Below, in pieces: positions 1-7,459 of a DNA stretch of 64,000 bases. Origin of the DNA: Anaerocolumna sp. (lineage in GTDB: Bacteria; Bacillota; Clostridia; Lachnospirales; Lachnospiraceae); NCBI GenBank assembly GCA_029256035.1, contig JAQSYR010000001.1:1-64000 (forward strand), read 5' to 3'. Both the position numbers and the translations under genes were made by a program. The first letter of the stretch is position 1, and each line of letters opens with the position of its first letter. The notes beneath the pieces are model-generated. The model saw only the letters and a program-made list of their open reading frames with translations. It did not search any database and was not told the origin of the DNA.

Positions 1-378
1 GTTAATAAAAAAGGTGTTGTTAAAGGCTTAAAAAATGGACAAGCTAAAATAACATGTAAAGTTACTACTGTTGATGATAAAGTTTATGAATTAAATTCCA
101 ATGTAACAGTTGATAATATTTCTGAAATTGAAGACGTTACTACATTATCTGATTCTGAATTAGAGTTAACTGTTAATGACACTTTTGATATTGATGTTGA
201 AAATAAACTTACAAAAGCTAAAGTAAAATTTGTATCATTGGACAAATCTGTTGCAAAAGTCACATCTGTTGGTGGTATAGTAACAGCATTGAAAAAAGGA
301 AATACTAAGATACAGTGTACAATTACAAATCCAAACAAAGAAGTAATAGTTCTTTTATGTGATGTAGTAGTAGAATAA
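1..378 (+). CDS. C-terminal part of a bacterial Ig-like (BIG2-type) domain protein, partial
   Basis: Frame 1 is open from the window edge to a TAA at 376-378 (125 residues), so the start lies outside. The chain is rich in Val, Thr, Asn and Lys and repeats the BIG2 pattern of a 'KGVVKGLKNGQAKITCKV' strand pair followed by 'VAKVTSVGGIVTALKKGNTKIQC'. Such Ig-like domains decorate phage capsid, tail or fibre proteins and often bind cell-surface sugars weakly. It is followed at once by a terminator, so it closes a structural transcription unit. The host protein of the domain cannot be named from this fragment. Confidence 0.7.
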   Translation, partial: VNKKGVVKGLKNGQAKITCKVTTVDDKVYELNSNVTVDNISEIEDVTTLSDSELELTVNDTFDIDVENKLTKAKVKFVSLDKSVAKVTSVGGIVTALKKGNTKIQCTITNPNKEVIVLLCDVVVE

Positions 379-408
379 ATAATAACAATAAAATAACAAG
401 TTATCCCC

Positions 409-443
409 AAGAGTCGTTGATTCCCAAATCTTCGGCTCTTTTT
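409..443 (+). terminator. Rho-independent terminator after the Ig-like gene
   Basis: AAGAGTCG (409-416) pairs with CGGCTCTT (433-440), with one G-T pair and a 16-nt loop, and runs into a T tract. It separates the structural operon from the cargo gene that follows. Confidence 0.75.
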
Positions 444-451
444 AAATTATT

Positions 452-482
452 CTAGTATTTTATTCCAATTTGGTATATAATG
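452..482 (+). promoter_or_regulatory. Promoter of the P63C gene (copy 1 of a duplicated promoter)
   Basis: A consensus TATAAT lies at 476-481, about 40 bp before the start codon. The whole stretch from CTAGTATTTT to TTTGGTATATAATG is almost repeated at 1566-1596 before the DUF3800 gene. The -35 box (TAGTAT at 453-458) is poor, so activation by a regulator or an alternative sigma factor is possible. Confidence 0.6.
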
Positions 483-522
483 TAATATGATAAGATTATA
501 TACCAATGAGGAGGATAAAATA

Positions 523-1395
523 ATGAGTGAATTACCAAAACGATTATATTCAGGTAAAGTTAAAATCAATGGGAAAGAGCTAGGTTGTGCAGTTTTAGAT
601 GATAAGACAAGAGTATTAACATCGACAGCAGTATTTGAAGCTTTTGGCAGGGCAAGAAAGGGAAAATCTTTGTCAGATAAGAGATTAGAAAATATGCCAA
701 GTTTTTTGGATGCTAAAAATCTAGAACCGTATATTAATAATGTATTTTCAGATGGATTTGATTTAGAAGTTAAATATACTTCTAAAAATGGTAAAGTTAA
801 ATATGTTGGGTATAATGCAGAAATACTCCCATTAATATGTGAAGTTTATTTACAAGCAGATGATGATAAAGTATTAACCGATAGTCAAAAGCCACTAGCT
901 ATAATGAGTGGTATTTTGGTTAGAGCATTATCAAAAGTTGGTATTACGGCTTTGATTGATGAAGCCACAGGATATGAAAAAGATCGGGAAGAGGAAGAAC
1001 TACAAAAAATATTAGCTGCATATATTAGTGCAGAATTATTACCTTGGACTAAGGTTTTTCCAGATGAATTTTACAAAGAATTATATAGATTAAAACAATG
1101 GGAATATAATGGTCACTATCATAATTCTTATGTTGGTAAATTAACAAATTTTTTAATTTATCATAGATTACCAGATGGCGTATTAGATGAATTAAAACGT
1201 CTTAATCCTATTATTAAAGGAAAGAACTATAGAAAGAATAAACTACATCAAAGACTTTCTAAAGAATATGGTTATATTCAGCTTAGAGATTTGATTTATT
1301 CTGATATGGCTTTGTTTAGAGCATGCGACTCATGGGATGAATTAGAAACTATGTTTAGACGTTCTTTTGCTGTACCAATTGATGAAAAAATTTAA
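523..1395 (+). CDS. P63C domain-containing phage protein
   Basis: A 290-residue protein. The C-terminal half (about residues 170-255) matches the P63C pattern I know from phage and integrated-element proteins: 'LLPWTKVFPDEFYKELYRL', then 'VGKLTNFLIYHRLPDGVL', 'ELKRLNP' and 'HQRLSKEYGY'. The molecular function of the family is unknown. I chose the ATG at 523 because GAGGAGG sits 6-12 bp upstream; an upstream ATG at 487 lacks a ribosome site. The gene has its own promoter and lies between structural genes like a cargo gene (moron), so a role in lysogeny or superinfection control is possible but inferred. Confidence 0.8.
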   Translation: MSELPKRLYSGKVKINGKELGCAVLDDKTRVLTSTAVFEAFGRARKGKSLSDKRLENMPSFLDAKNLEPYINNVFSDGFDLEVKYTSKNGKVKYVGYNAEILPLICEVYLQADDDKVLTDSQKPLAIMSGILVRALSKVGITALIDEATGYEKDREEEELQKILAAYISAELLPWTKVFPDEFYKELYRLKQWEYNGHYHNSYVGKLTNFLIYHRLPDGVLDELKRLNPIIKGKNYRKNKLHQRLSKEYGYIQLRDLIYSDMALFRACDSWDELETMFRRSFAVPIDEKI

Positions 1396-1405
1396 AAATG
1401 AGGCG

Positions 1406-1495
1406 GACTAAAAGTAGTCAAAATGGCTATTTTTATCGATAAAAAATCGCTACAATAGGCTTAAAATAAGGATTTATCGATGCGGACCCGCTTTT
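1406..1495 (+). other. Intergenic region with three small hairpins
   Basis: The 170-bp gap after the P63C gene holds GACTA/TAGTC (1406-1419), a perfect palindrome TTTTTATCGATAAAAA (1430-1445) and a short GC-rich hairpin GCGG-AC-CCGC followed by TTTT (1482-1495). The last may be a weak terminator. No coding frame is apparent. The palindrome could be a protein-binding site. Confidence 0.35.
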
Positions 1496-1525
1496 AACAA
1501 TATTTGCATATTAATATAAATCATT

Positions 1526-1555
1526 AAGCATCTACCGTAAAAAGTAGTTGCTTTT
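1526..1555 (+). terminator. Terminator before the DUF3800 gene
   Basis: AAGCATCTAC (1526-1535) pairs with GTAGTTGCTT (1544-1553), one mismatch, then a T tract. A close relative of this hairpin lies at 2633-2664, so the terminator as well as the promoter is duplicated around the cargo genes. Confidence 0.7.
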
Positions 1556-1565
1556 ATAAGTTACT

Positions 1566-1596
1566 CTAGTATTTTCTCCATATTTGGTATATAATG
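1566..1596 (+). promoter_or_regulatory. Promoter of the DUF3800 gene (copy 2)
   Basis: TATAAT at 1590-1595, within the same roughly 31-bp element that precedes the P63C gene at 452-482. The shared element suggests co-regulation of the two cargo genes. Confidence 0.6.
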
Positions 1597-1630
1597 GCAT
1601 TATTATTAAATACTGATGAGGAGAGCTGAA

Positions 1631-2362
1631 ATGGACGAATACTATTTATTTTTAGATGAAATAAAACCAAATGCGTTTGGAACATATTTTGCTCTAGGGG
1701 GATATGCAATTAAAATAGATGATTATGAAAATATCTTAAAACCTAAATTACAGAAGATTAAAATTGAGAATATGCCAAATCCAGAATTACCTCTTCATTT
1801 ATATGATATGCGTAAAAATAGAAAAGGATTTGAGTTTCTAACAGATAACACTATCCGTATAAAATTATTTGAAGGAATTAAGAAATTGATAAAAGAACTT
1901 GATATCGAAGTATTCGTATCATCTATAGATACTAAAAAATATAGTGACATGTACTTTAATAATCATACAAATGATATTTATAATATTACGCTTCAAATTA
2001 TTTTAGAAAATTTTGTTCATTTTCTTTTGAGTAAAAACGCAACTGGATCATTCTTTATAGAATCAAGGAATCTCAAAGAAAATAAATATCTTCAAATTTG
2101 CTATTATCGTTTAATCACTGGTGGTACGCTATTTATTGATTCTATGACTATAATGGATAGATTGTCTATATTGAGTTTCCCATTAAAATCAGATAACAAC
2201 TTAGGAGTTCAATTGGCAGATTTTATACCAATGGCTTTTGTAAGGCATTTGATTAATAGTAATGATTATTGTGGATTATATGCAATATTTAAAGATAAAG
2301 TATATAAAGGATATAATGATTGTACAGAGAGTAGGTTTGGATTTAAAAATCTTTTAGAATAG
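1631..2362 (+). CDS. DUF3800 domain-containing protein
   Basis: A 243-residue protein that opens with 'YYLFLDEIKPN', the acidic first strand typical of DUF3800 (usually Y-x-D-E-S-G), and ends with 'NNLGVQLADFIPMAFVRHL', matching the family's conserved Q-L-A-D helix. A middle 'FFIESRNL' supplies another acidic position. The fold is thought to be RNase H-like with clustered Asp/Glu; the biochemical role is not settled. The start at 1631 has GAGGAG 7 bp upstream and is preferred over ATG 1616. It has its own promoter and is followed by a predicted non-coding RNA. Confidence 0.8.
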   Translation: MDEYYLFLDEIKPNAFGTYFALGGYAIKIDDYENILKPKLQKIKIENMPNPELPLHLYDMRKNRKGFEFLTDNTIRIKLFEGIKKLIKELDIEVFVSSIDTKKYSDMYFNNHTNDIYNITLQIILENFVHFLLSKNATGSFFIESRNLKENKYLQICYYRLITGGTLFIDSMTIMDRLSILSFPLKSDNNLGVQLADFIPMAFVRHLINSNDYCGLYAIFKDKVYKGYNDCTESRFGFKNLLE

Positions 2363-2375
2363 GGTAAAAACTATA

Positions 2376-2404
2376 TTGACTTAAACATTTAATTGTGATA
2401 ACAT
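2376..2404 (+). promoter_or_regulatory. Promoter of the four-hairpin RNA
   Basis: TTGACT (2376-2381), a 17-bp spacer and TAACAT (2399-2404). It lies 14 bp after the DUF3800 stop codon and points into the repeat region. Predicted start of transcription is near 2411. Confidence 0.55.
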
Positions 2405-2410
2405 TCAATT

Positions 2411-2664
2411 AGACATACAAACTAAGGTGTAGCCATTTCTTTGTATAGTCTTGTAAGTAATTAACTGGTGTAACCATGATACTTGCATAATTTTGAATTT
2501 TAGTAATATACTTTATATAGGATGACTGGTGTAGCCATGATTCTTAGCGAAAGCGATAGATAAGATTGTTTCAGATATGGTGTAGCCAATTCTGTTTCAG
2601 TCTTATTTGTTTTATAAAATTAATAAAAAATTAAGCATCTACCTTAAAAAAGTAGGTGCTTTTT
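2411..2664 (+). ncRNA. Predicted structured non-coding RNA with four repeated hairpins
   Basis: A 250-nt stretch without a convincing reading frame lies between a promoter and a terminator. It repeats GGTGTARCCA four times (2426, 2467, 2528, 2579). Each copy sits in the loop of its own hairpin: AGACATACAAA (2411-2421) with TTTGTAT-a-GTCT (2440-2451); TGTAAGTA (2452-2459) with TACTTGCA (2480-2487); TA-t-AGGAT (2516-2523) with ATTCTTA (2540-2546); ATAAGATTG-ttt-CAGA (2560-2575) with TCTG-ttt-CAGTCTTAT (2591-2606). Stem sequences differ while pairing is kept, and the loops stay the same, which argues for conserved RNA structure. Copies start 41, 61 and 51 bp apart. I do not recognise the RNA. 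Display of one motif on several hairpins resembles protein-sponge RNAs such as CsrB, but that is inference. Confidence 0.65.
2633..2664 (+). terminator. Terminator of the four-hairpin RNA
   Basis: AAGCATCTAC (2633-2642) pairs with GTAGGTGCTT (2652-2661), one G-T pair, followed by a T tract. Confidence 0.8.
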
Positions 2665-2701
2665 GATGGAAAAATAATTAGTAAAATTTTCATATTTAGT
2701 A

Positions 2702-2730
2702 TTGACATTTAGCCTTAATGATGATAAAGT
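2702..2730 (+). promoter_or_regulatory. Promoter of the HTH/antirepressor genes
   Basis: A perfect TTGACA (2702-2707), 17-bp spacer and TAAAGT (2725-2730), 27 bp before the start codon at 2757. Confidence 0.75.
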
Positions 2731-2756
2731 TAATCTTGTAACAAGGAGGTATGTAT

Positions 2757-2954
2757 ATGAATGACGATGTAAGGAAAGTATACATTACTACAGAAGTTTC
2801 AAGAATGCTGGATATTACGACAGCATATTTAATCAGACTGGCAAAATCATTAAATTTAAATGAATCAGATTTTAGAGAAACAGCGAAAGGAAGTTATTTA
2901 TTTAATGATAATGCAATAAACGTGATTAAATCTAACTTAAAACGTGGTAAATAA
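2757..2954 (+). CDS. Small MerR/excisionase-like HTH protein
   Basis: A 65-residue protein. 'VYITTEVSRMLDITTAYLIRLAKSLNL' looks like the first helix-turn-helix of a MerR/AlpA-type winged helix, and 'GSYLFNDNAINVI' like the wing and last helix. Small proteins of this kind act as excisionases or transcription regulators. ATG 2757 has AAGGAGGT 6 bp upstream; ATG 2751 abuts the ribosome site and is unlikely. It precedes the antirepressor gene, which fits a lysis-lysogeny regulator. Which DNA it binds is unknown. Confidence 0.6.
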   Translation: MNDDVRKVYITTEVSRMLDITTAYLIRLAKSLNLNESDFRETAKGSYLFNDNAINVIKSNLKRGK

Positions 2955-2958
2955 AAAA

Positions 2959-2995
2959 GACAGTCACTACTCCCTCGAAAAGATAAGTGACTGTC
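2959..2995. other. Perfect 9-bp hairpin between HTH and antirepressor genes
   Basis: GACAGTCAC (2959-2967) pairs with GTGACTGTC (2987-2995). On the + strand no T tract follows; on the - strand it runs into TTTTTT, so it would stop leftward transcription. It could also be an operator. Confidence 0.5.
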
Positions 2996-3076
2996 ATACA
3001 TAAGGATGTTACTCTTATATTGTTATATTATCATACTTCTAAAATAATATCAATTATATTTTAGGAGGAAATGAAT

Positions 3077-3898
3077 ATGAAAGATGAATTAAAAGTATTA
3101 AAGTTAGCAGGAACAATGAACTTAGTAAGCAAGAAATTAGAAATAGATTTTTATGGTGATTATGAAAATCCATATTTTCTAGCGTCTGATATTGCAAATT
3201 GGCTAAGTGTACAAAATGTTAGTCAAATGCTTAAACAAGCAGAGTTAACGGAAGATCAAAAGGGTATATTTTTAAAATACACCCTTGGAGGAGAACAAAA
3301 ATCTTTATTTATAAATGAAGATGGAATGTATGATACTTTAATATCTTCTCGTAAGGCAATTGCTAAAACACTTAGAAAAGACATCAAAGCTTATCTTAAA
3401 CAAATCAGATTAACTGGTGGCGTTGTTCAAGAAGGTCGAGAAGAAGAATTTGTGAATAATAACTTCTCTTCTTTTAGTGATACAACTAAAAAATCAATGG
3501 TAAATGATTTAATCAAGTCAAATGAAGAATATAAAAAACGTATTTCAGAACTTGAACCAGATGCAGAACTAGCACGAAATTTAATGCAGCGAAAAGGATT
3601 ATTAACATTAAAGCAAGTTGCTGATAATATTGAAATAGGTAGAACTACTCTCTGTTCTCTTCTACGTGAAAAGAAAATATTATCGAAACAAACTGGGTAT
3701 AACGAGCCAATGGGTAAATACATAAAGTCGCCATATTTTAAAACGGTTGTTGAAGAAAATGAAAAAACTAAGCATATTTCAATCGTAACATTAGTAATTC
3801 CAAAAGGATTAAAGTTTATATATCGACTAATCAAGAAGAATCAGTTATTGGATGAGTTTGATACTACTTTACTTCAGGAGGTATCCGCTAATGCCTAA
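3077..3898 (+). CDS. Phage antirepressor (BRO-N plus KilAC domains)
   Basis: A 273-residue protein. Residues about 15-105 form a BRO-N/Ant N-domain ('NPYFLASDIANWLSV', then 'LFINEDGMYDTLISSRKAIAKTLRK'). Residues about 150-240 match the KilAC/ANT domain ('LMQRKGLLTLKQVADNIEIG', 'YIKSPYFKTVVEE'). Such proteins antagonise the phage repressor or bind DNA themselves to promote lytic growth. ATG 3077 is 8 bp after AGGAGG and is preferred over 3071. The gene overlaps the next by 8 bp, so the two are translationally coupled. Confidence 0.85.
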   Translation: MKDELKVLKLAGTMNLVSKKLEIDFYGDYENPYFLASDIANWLSVQNVSQMLKQAELTEDQKGIFLKYTLGGEQKSLFINEDGMYDTLISSRKAIAKTLRKDIKAYLKQIRLTGGVVQEGREEEFVNNNFSSFSDTTKKSMVNDLIKSNEEYKKRISELEPDAELARNLMQRKGLLTLKQVADNIEIGRTTLCSLLREKKILSKQTGYNEPMGKYIKSPYFKTVVEENEKTKHISIVTLVIPKGLKFIYRLIKKNQLLDEFDTTLLQEVSANA

Positions 3899-4265
3899 CA
3901 CTCATATTGAAATAACTCCATATCCTACTGCTACTAAAGAAGATATAGAAGACTTAATTTCATTCTTTGATACAATGTACAACGAAGAATACCCACATCT
4001 ATATAAGGTATTTGAATTATATACCGATAGCAATGGTACTCTCCCACTTATATGTTATGAATTAAAAAATATAACAATGGAGTTAAAAAATGGTATATTA
4101 ATTGTATCTGATAGTGAAGAAAAATTATGGAATGAAAAACACTACTTACATACTATTTTGACAGAAGATTTGGATTATATAACATATAATGAAGAATTGC
4201 AAACAGTGACGCTCACAATAGGAAACGATAGGTCATATGGAATTATTATAAGAATATTTTATTAA
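3891..4265 (+). CDS. Hypothetical protein coupled to the antirepressor
   Basis: A 124-residue acidic protein with no motif I recognise. It begins inside the antirepressor gene (ATGCCTAA overlap) after CAGGAGG, so it is co-translated. Regular hydrophobic strands in the second half ('YNEELQTVTLTIGNDRSYG') suggest a small beta-rich domain. A terminator follows. Co-expression suggests a regulatory partner, but this is only context. Confidence 0.6.
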   Translation: MPNTHIEITPYPTATKEDIEDLISFFDTMYNEEYPHLYKVFELYTDSNGTLPLICYELKNITMELKNGILIVSDSEEKLWNEKHYLHTILTEDLDYITYNEELQTVTLTIGNDRSYGIIIRIFY

Positions 4266-4297
4266 AAAATGATAACTAAATATGGTACAAGCTAATT

Positions 4298-4325
4298 GAG
4301 TCTGATTAATATCAGGCTCTTTTAT
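4298..4325 (+). terminator. Terminator after the antirepressor operon
   Basis: GAGTCTGAT pairs with ATCAGGCTC (one G-T pair, TAAT loop) and runs into TTTT. Confidence 0.8.
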
Positions 4326-4365
4326 TATGCTCAAAAATATAAAAGCAAATGAAAGGAATATTTGA

Positions 4366-4752
4366 ATGGAAATTACTTTAAAAAATTATGAGGTTATATC
4401 TGCTATACACGCAATTGAGGAGTTAATGAATGAAAAATTACCAAGTAAAATCAGTTGGAATTTAAATAAAAATTATCGTAAATTAACTGATGCTATTAAA
4501 GATTTTAGTGATTGCGAAAAAAAATTAATTGAACAATATGCTCTTAAAGATGAAAATGGCGAAGTTAAGATTGATGAAAGCAATCAATTTAAAATTGCAC
4601 CTAAATATGTACATGAATTTACAAAAGAAAAACAAGATTTATTAAATTGTGAGGATACGATTGATGTACATAAAATTAAACTTTCTGACTTAGATAAAGT
4701 AGATGTTAAAGCTACTACCCTATTTAATTTGGAATTTATGATAGAAGAATAA
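4366..4752 (+). CDS. DUF1617 family phage protein
   Basis: A 128-residue protein matching the DUF1617 pattern known next to tail genes of Firmicutes phages: 'AIEELMNEKLPSKISWNLNKN', a Lys/Glu-rich helix, 'YALKDENGEVKI', and the end 'IDVHKIKLSDLDKVDVKATTLFNLEFMIE'. Function is unknown; location suggests a tail-associated or assembly role. GAAAGGA precedes the ATG. The next gene starts 32 bp downstream and is probably co-transcribed. Confidence 0.75.
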   Translation: MEITLKNYEVISAIHAIEELMNEKLPSKISWNLNKNYRKLTDAIKDFSDCEKKLIEQYALKDENGEVKIDESNQFKIAPKYVHEFTKEKQDLLNCEDTIDVHKIKLSDLDKVDVKATTLFNLEFMIEE

Positions 4753-4784
4753 ACAAACAATATTATACGAAAGGAAGTGTTTAA

Positions 4785-7364
4785 ATGGCGATTAATTATG
4801 AATCAGATATTGTTTATAACATAGACGTAGATTTCCACAGTTTAAAACATTTAGATGTTGTTTATACAAAACAATATGACGAGAATTCGAGATACATTGT
4901 CGCAAACGTATGGAAAGACAGCGAGATCTACACTATACCAGATGGTGCTATTGCAATATTTGCATGTACTAAACGTGATAACAATGGTATTTTTAATCAG
5001 TGTATCATTGAGAATAATCAAATTATATATCCAATTTCATTACAAACTACTATATTGGATGGTAATTTGGATGCTGAATTTAGATTATATAAAACAATAG
5101 ATAATGGTGATGGCACTACAATGCAGAAATTATTATCCACCCCTAAATTTAAAATACGAGTAGACAAATCAGCTTTAGATGATAATACAGTTATTAGTAC
5201 AAATGAATTTAATGCATTAACAGATGCTATGAATTCTGTTGGTGATTTAATATTTGATATGAATGATGCAATTAGTAGAACTGAAACTGCTATTACGAAT
5301 GCTGAAATTGCCACAGAAAATGCTATAAATGCCACAAATATAATAAATCAAACAAATATAAATGTACAGAATGCTGAAGATATTCGTATACAAACCGAAA
5401 ATCAGCGTATTGCTAGTGAAGAATTAAGACCTGATTATTTTTATGTAACACAAGCTGAATATGATGCTCTTCCACAAACAGATAAAGATAATCCGAAAAA
5501 TATTTATGAAATTACTGATAATGATGGTGTATTACCTACTGAATTGCAAAATTTAATTGACAACGCTGTAGCTGCTACTGATGCTGCAAATCAAGCTGCC
5601 GATGGTGTATTATCTGATTTTGGCACAGTCGGTACATATACAAAAGTCACTACTGATATTAAGGGTAGAGTTCAAAGTGGTACTACTCCCACTGCTATTG
5701 CTGACTTAGGCATAACTAATGTATATACAAAAACTGAAGTTGATACTAAAACTGGTGATTTAGCAACTCTTAATACTACAAACAAAGAAAATATAGTTAA
5801 TGCAATTAATGAACACGACACTGAAATTGGTGATTTATCTGCTTTAACAACGATAGAAAAAACAAATCTAGTAGGTTCAGTAAATGAAGTTAATTCGCAA
5901 TTGGCAGAGATTATCCATGTGGAAAAAGAAGGTGATACAGATGATGAAAAGATTTTTAATGCTATCACAAAGGCGATAAACGGTCAAGAAATAATATTTA
6001 GTGGCGGCAAGATTTACGAAGTAACAACTCCTATTTTAGTAACAAAACAAATTGTACTAAACTTGAACGGTGCAACTATAAATTACACAGGAACTGGCTA
6101 TTGGTTGAATTATAGCGATGCAATTAGATTAAACTCGGTTATCAAAAACGGAAAATTTACAGGAAATGACGTATTAAGCCTTGAAAACTGCGCAGGATTC
6201 CACATAGAAAATATAATATTCGCTAATACTAATAAATACGCATTGAAATACAAGGGCGTTCTATGGGTTTCAATGAAAAATGTATTTTTTCAAAAGTGTG
6301 GCTTTAGAGCAGAAAAACGAGATACTGGCATTAATGAGAACAATATACTAATATTTGATAAAGTAGAAATTCAAGGTGATAACACAGTAACTTTATCTCC
6401 TGTGGTTTATATGGAAATAGTAAAACAAGTAGAATTTAGAAGTTTTTCTATTGAAAATTTCTACAATAATGAAGTTTTAAGAATGAAAGATTGTGAACAA
6501 ATCTATTTTAATAGTCCGTGGTTTGAACGTGTTATAACATCCAGTGATTCATCAATTATAACGTTTGATAATTGTTTTAATATTAAAATTGAAAACGCCC
6601 ATTTATCACTGGCTGACACATTGCAGAATCATAAATATTTTATAAATATGATAAATAAATGTGGTACGCTACATATGAAATCTATATTTATGGCAAATTA
6701 CTCAGGAAAAGGATTTATATGTACTGATTATGATAATACGGTTATTAAACTCGAAGATTTTAAAGTTACTTCTGGTAGTGCGACTGTACATGGCGGAATA
6801 CCAATATTAGAAAATATTAATATAAATTCTAACGCCATAACTACTATGTCAAGCGTAGCAAAAAATGGATTATCAACCGATATTAACCCTATATGGTTAA
6901 CGCAATCACCAACAATCAATAGAGATTTTGATTCTTCCGAAACTAATACGGATACTGGATTAAGTGGAGTTGTTGACACATCTACGTTTTTAACAGCAAT
7001 GCAAAGCTATAGAATTGATGTTCTTGGAAATGGTGTTACTAAACAAGGCTCATTAAATGGAACTAGTTTTACAGCAAACATTGGCGATACTTTATTATGT
7101 TTTATAAAATTAAAATCTAATGTTCAATCAAATATTAAAATGAGGTTTACAGGATCGGCAGGATTGGGAAATCCTCAAATAATGCACATTAATAAAAAAT
7201 GGTGTGAATATATTCATTATTCATCAGTTGTCGCAAGTGCTGGAACGTATTATCCATACTTTATAATAGAACCGATTATCGGTCAAGATGTTAGTATATG
7301 GATTGATAGTGTTAAAGTATATGTTTTAACAAATAGCGGATCACAAACAATTCCATTGGTTTAA
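4785..7364 (+). CDS. Tail fibre/baseplate receptor-binding protein (BppU N-domain, beta-helix)
   Basis: An 859-residue protein. Residues 1-145 match the BppU/DUF2479 baseplate-attachment domain ('IPDGAIAIFACTKRDNNG', 'LDAEFRLYKT'). An Asn/Ala-rich coiled-coil stretch follows (about 150-215). Fibre repeats of the form 'L-x-T-L-N-T-T-x-K-x-N-(I/L)-V-x-A-(I/V)-N-E' lie near 320-375. Residues about 385-680 resemble a right-handed beta-helix with regular Asn-rich turns, and the C-terminal 150 residues look like a carbohydrate-binding beta-sandwich. It most likely sits at the tail tip and binds surface sugars. A shared repeat and a terminator follow the gene. Confidence 0.85.
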   Translation: MAINYESDIVYNIDVDFHSLKHLDVVYTKQYDENSRYIVANVWKDSEIYTIPDGAIAIFACTKRDNNGIFNQCIIENNQIIYPISLQTTILDGNLDAEFRLYKTIDNGDGTTMQKLLSTPKFKIRVDKSALDDNTVISTNEFNALTDAMNSVGDLIFDMNDAISRTETAITNAEIATENAINATNIINQTNINVQNAEDIRIQTENQRIASEELRPDYFYVTQAEYDALPQTDKDNPKNIYEITDNDGVLPTELQNLIDNAVAATDAANQAADGVLSDFGTVGTYTKVTTDIKGRVQSGTTPTAIADLGITNVYTKTEVDTKTGDLATLNTTNKENIVNAINEHDTEIGDLSALTTIEKTNLVGSVNEVNSQLAEIIHVEKEGDTDDEKIFNAITKAINGQEIIFSGGKIYEVTTPILVTKQIVLNLNGATINYTGTGYWLNYSDAIRLNSVIKNGKFTGNDVLSLENCAGFHIENIIFANTNKYALKYKGVLWVSMKNVFFQKCGFRAEKRDTGINENNILIFDKVEIQGDNTVTLSPVVYMEIVKQVEFRSFSIENFYNNEVLRMKDCEQIYFNSPWFERVITSSDSSIITFDNCFNIKIENAHLSLADTLQNHKYFINMINKCGTLHMKSIFMANYSGKGFICTDYDNTVIKLEDFKVTSGSATVHGGIPILENININSNAITTMSSVAKNGLSTDINPIWLTQSPTINRDFDSSETNTDTGLSGVVDTSTFLTAMQSYRIDVLGNGVTKQGSLNGTSFTANIGDTLLCFIKLKSNVQSNIKMRFTGSAGLGNPQIMHINKKWCEYIHYSSVVASAGTYYPYFIIEPIIGQDVSIWIDSVKVYVLTNSGSQTIPLV

Positions 7365-7373
7365 TTAGAAATT

Positions 7374-7399
7374 GGATTCTATTGCGAAGTAACTAAATA
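7374..7399 (+). repeat. 26-bp direct repeat after fibre gene 1
   Basis: GGATTCTATTGCGAAGTAAC and the next 6 bases match 24 of 26 positions at 9556-9581, after the second fibre gene. Both copies lie between stop codon and terminator. They may be remnants of a fibre-gene duplication or recombination points for fibre exchange. Confidence 0.7.
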
Positions 7400-7411
7400 T
7401 CACATAACTCA

Positions 7412-7436
7412 AGAGTGGTTAATCACCACTCTTTTT
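7412..7436 (+). terminator. Terminator after fibre gene 1
   Basis: AGAGTGGT pairs with ACCACTCT around a short loop and runs into T5. Hairpins with the same AGAGTGG core recur at 9594 and 11012. Confidence 0.8.
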
Positions 7437-7459
7437 ATTATACACAAAAGGAGGTAAAA

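Noticed and set aside
2426..2589. CRISPR-like array of GGTGTARCCA repeats
   Set aside because: The repeats are about 11 bp, vary at two positions and have unequal spacers of 30-50 bp; each copy sits in a hairpin loop, which fits an RNA element better. No cas genes are present.
2959..2995. Rightward terminator after the small HTH gene
   Set aside because: The hairpin is perfect but no T tract follows on the + strand, so read-through into the antirepressor gene is likely; listed as a hairpin instead.
3427..3834. 135-codon frame on the - strand
   Set aside because: Antisense to the antirepressor gene with no ribosome site; a shadow frame.
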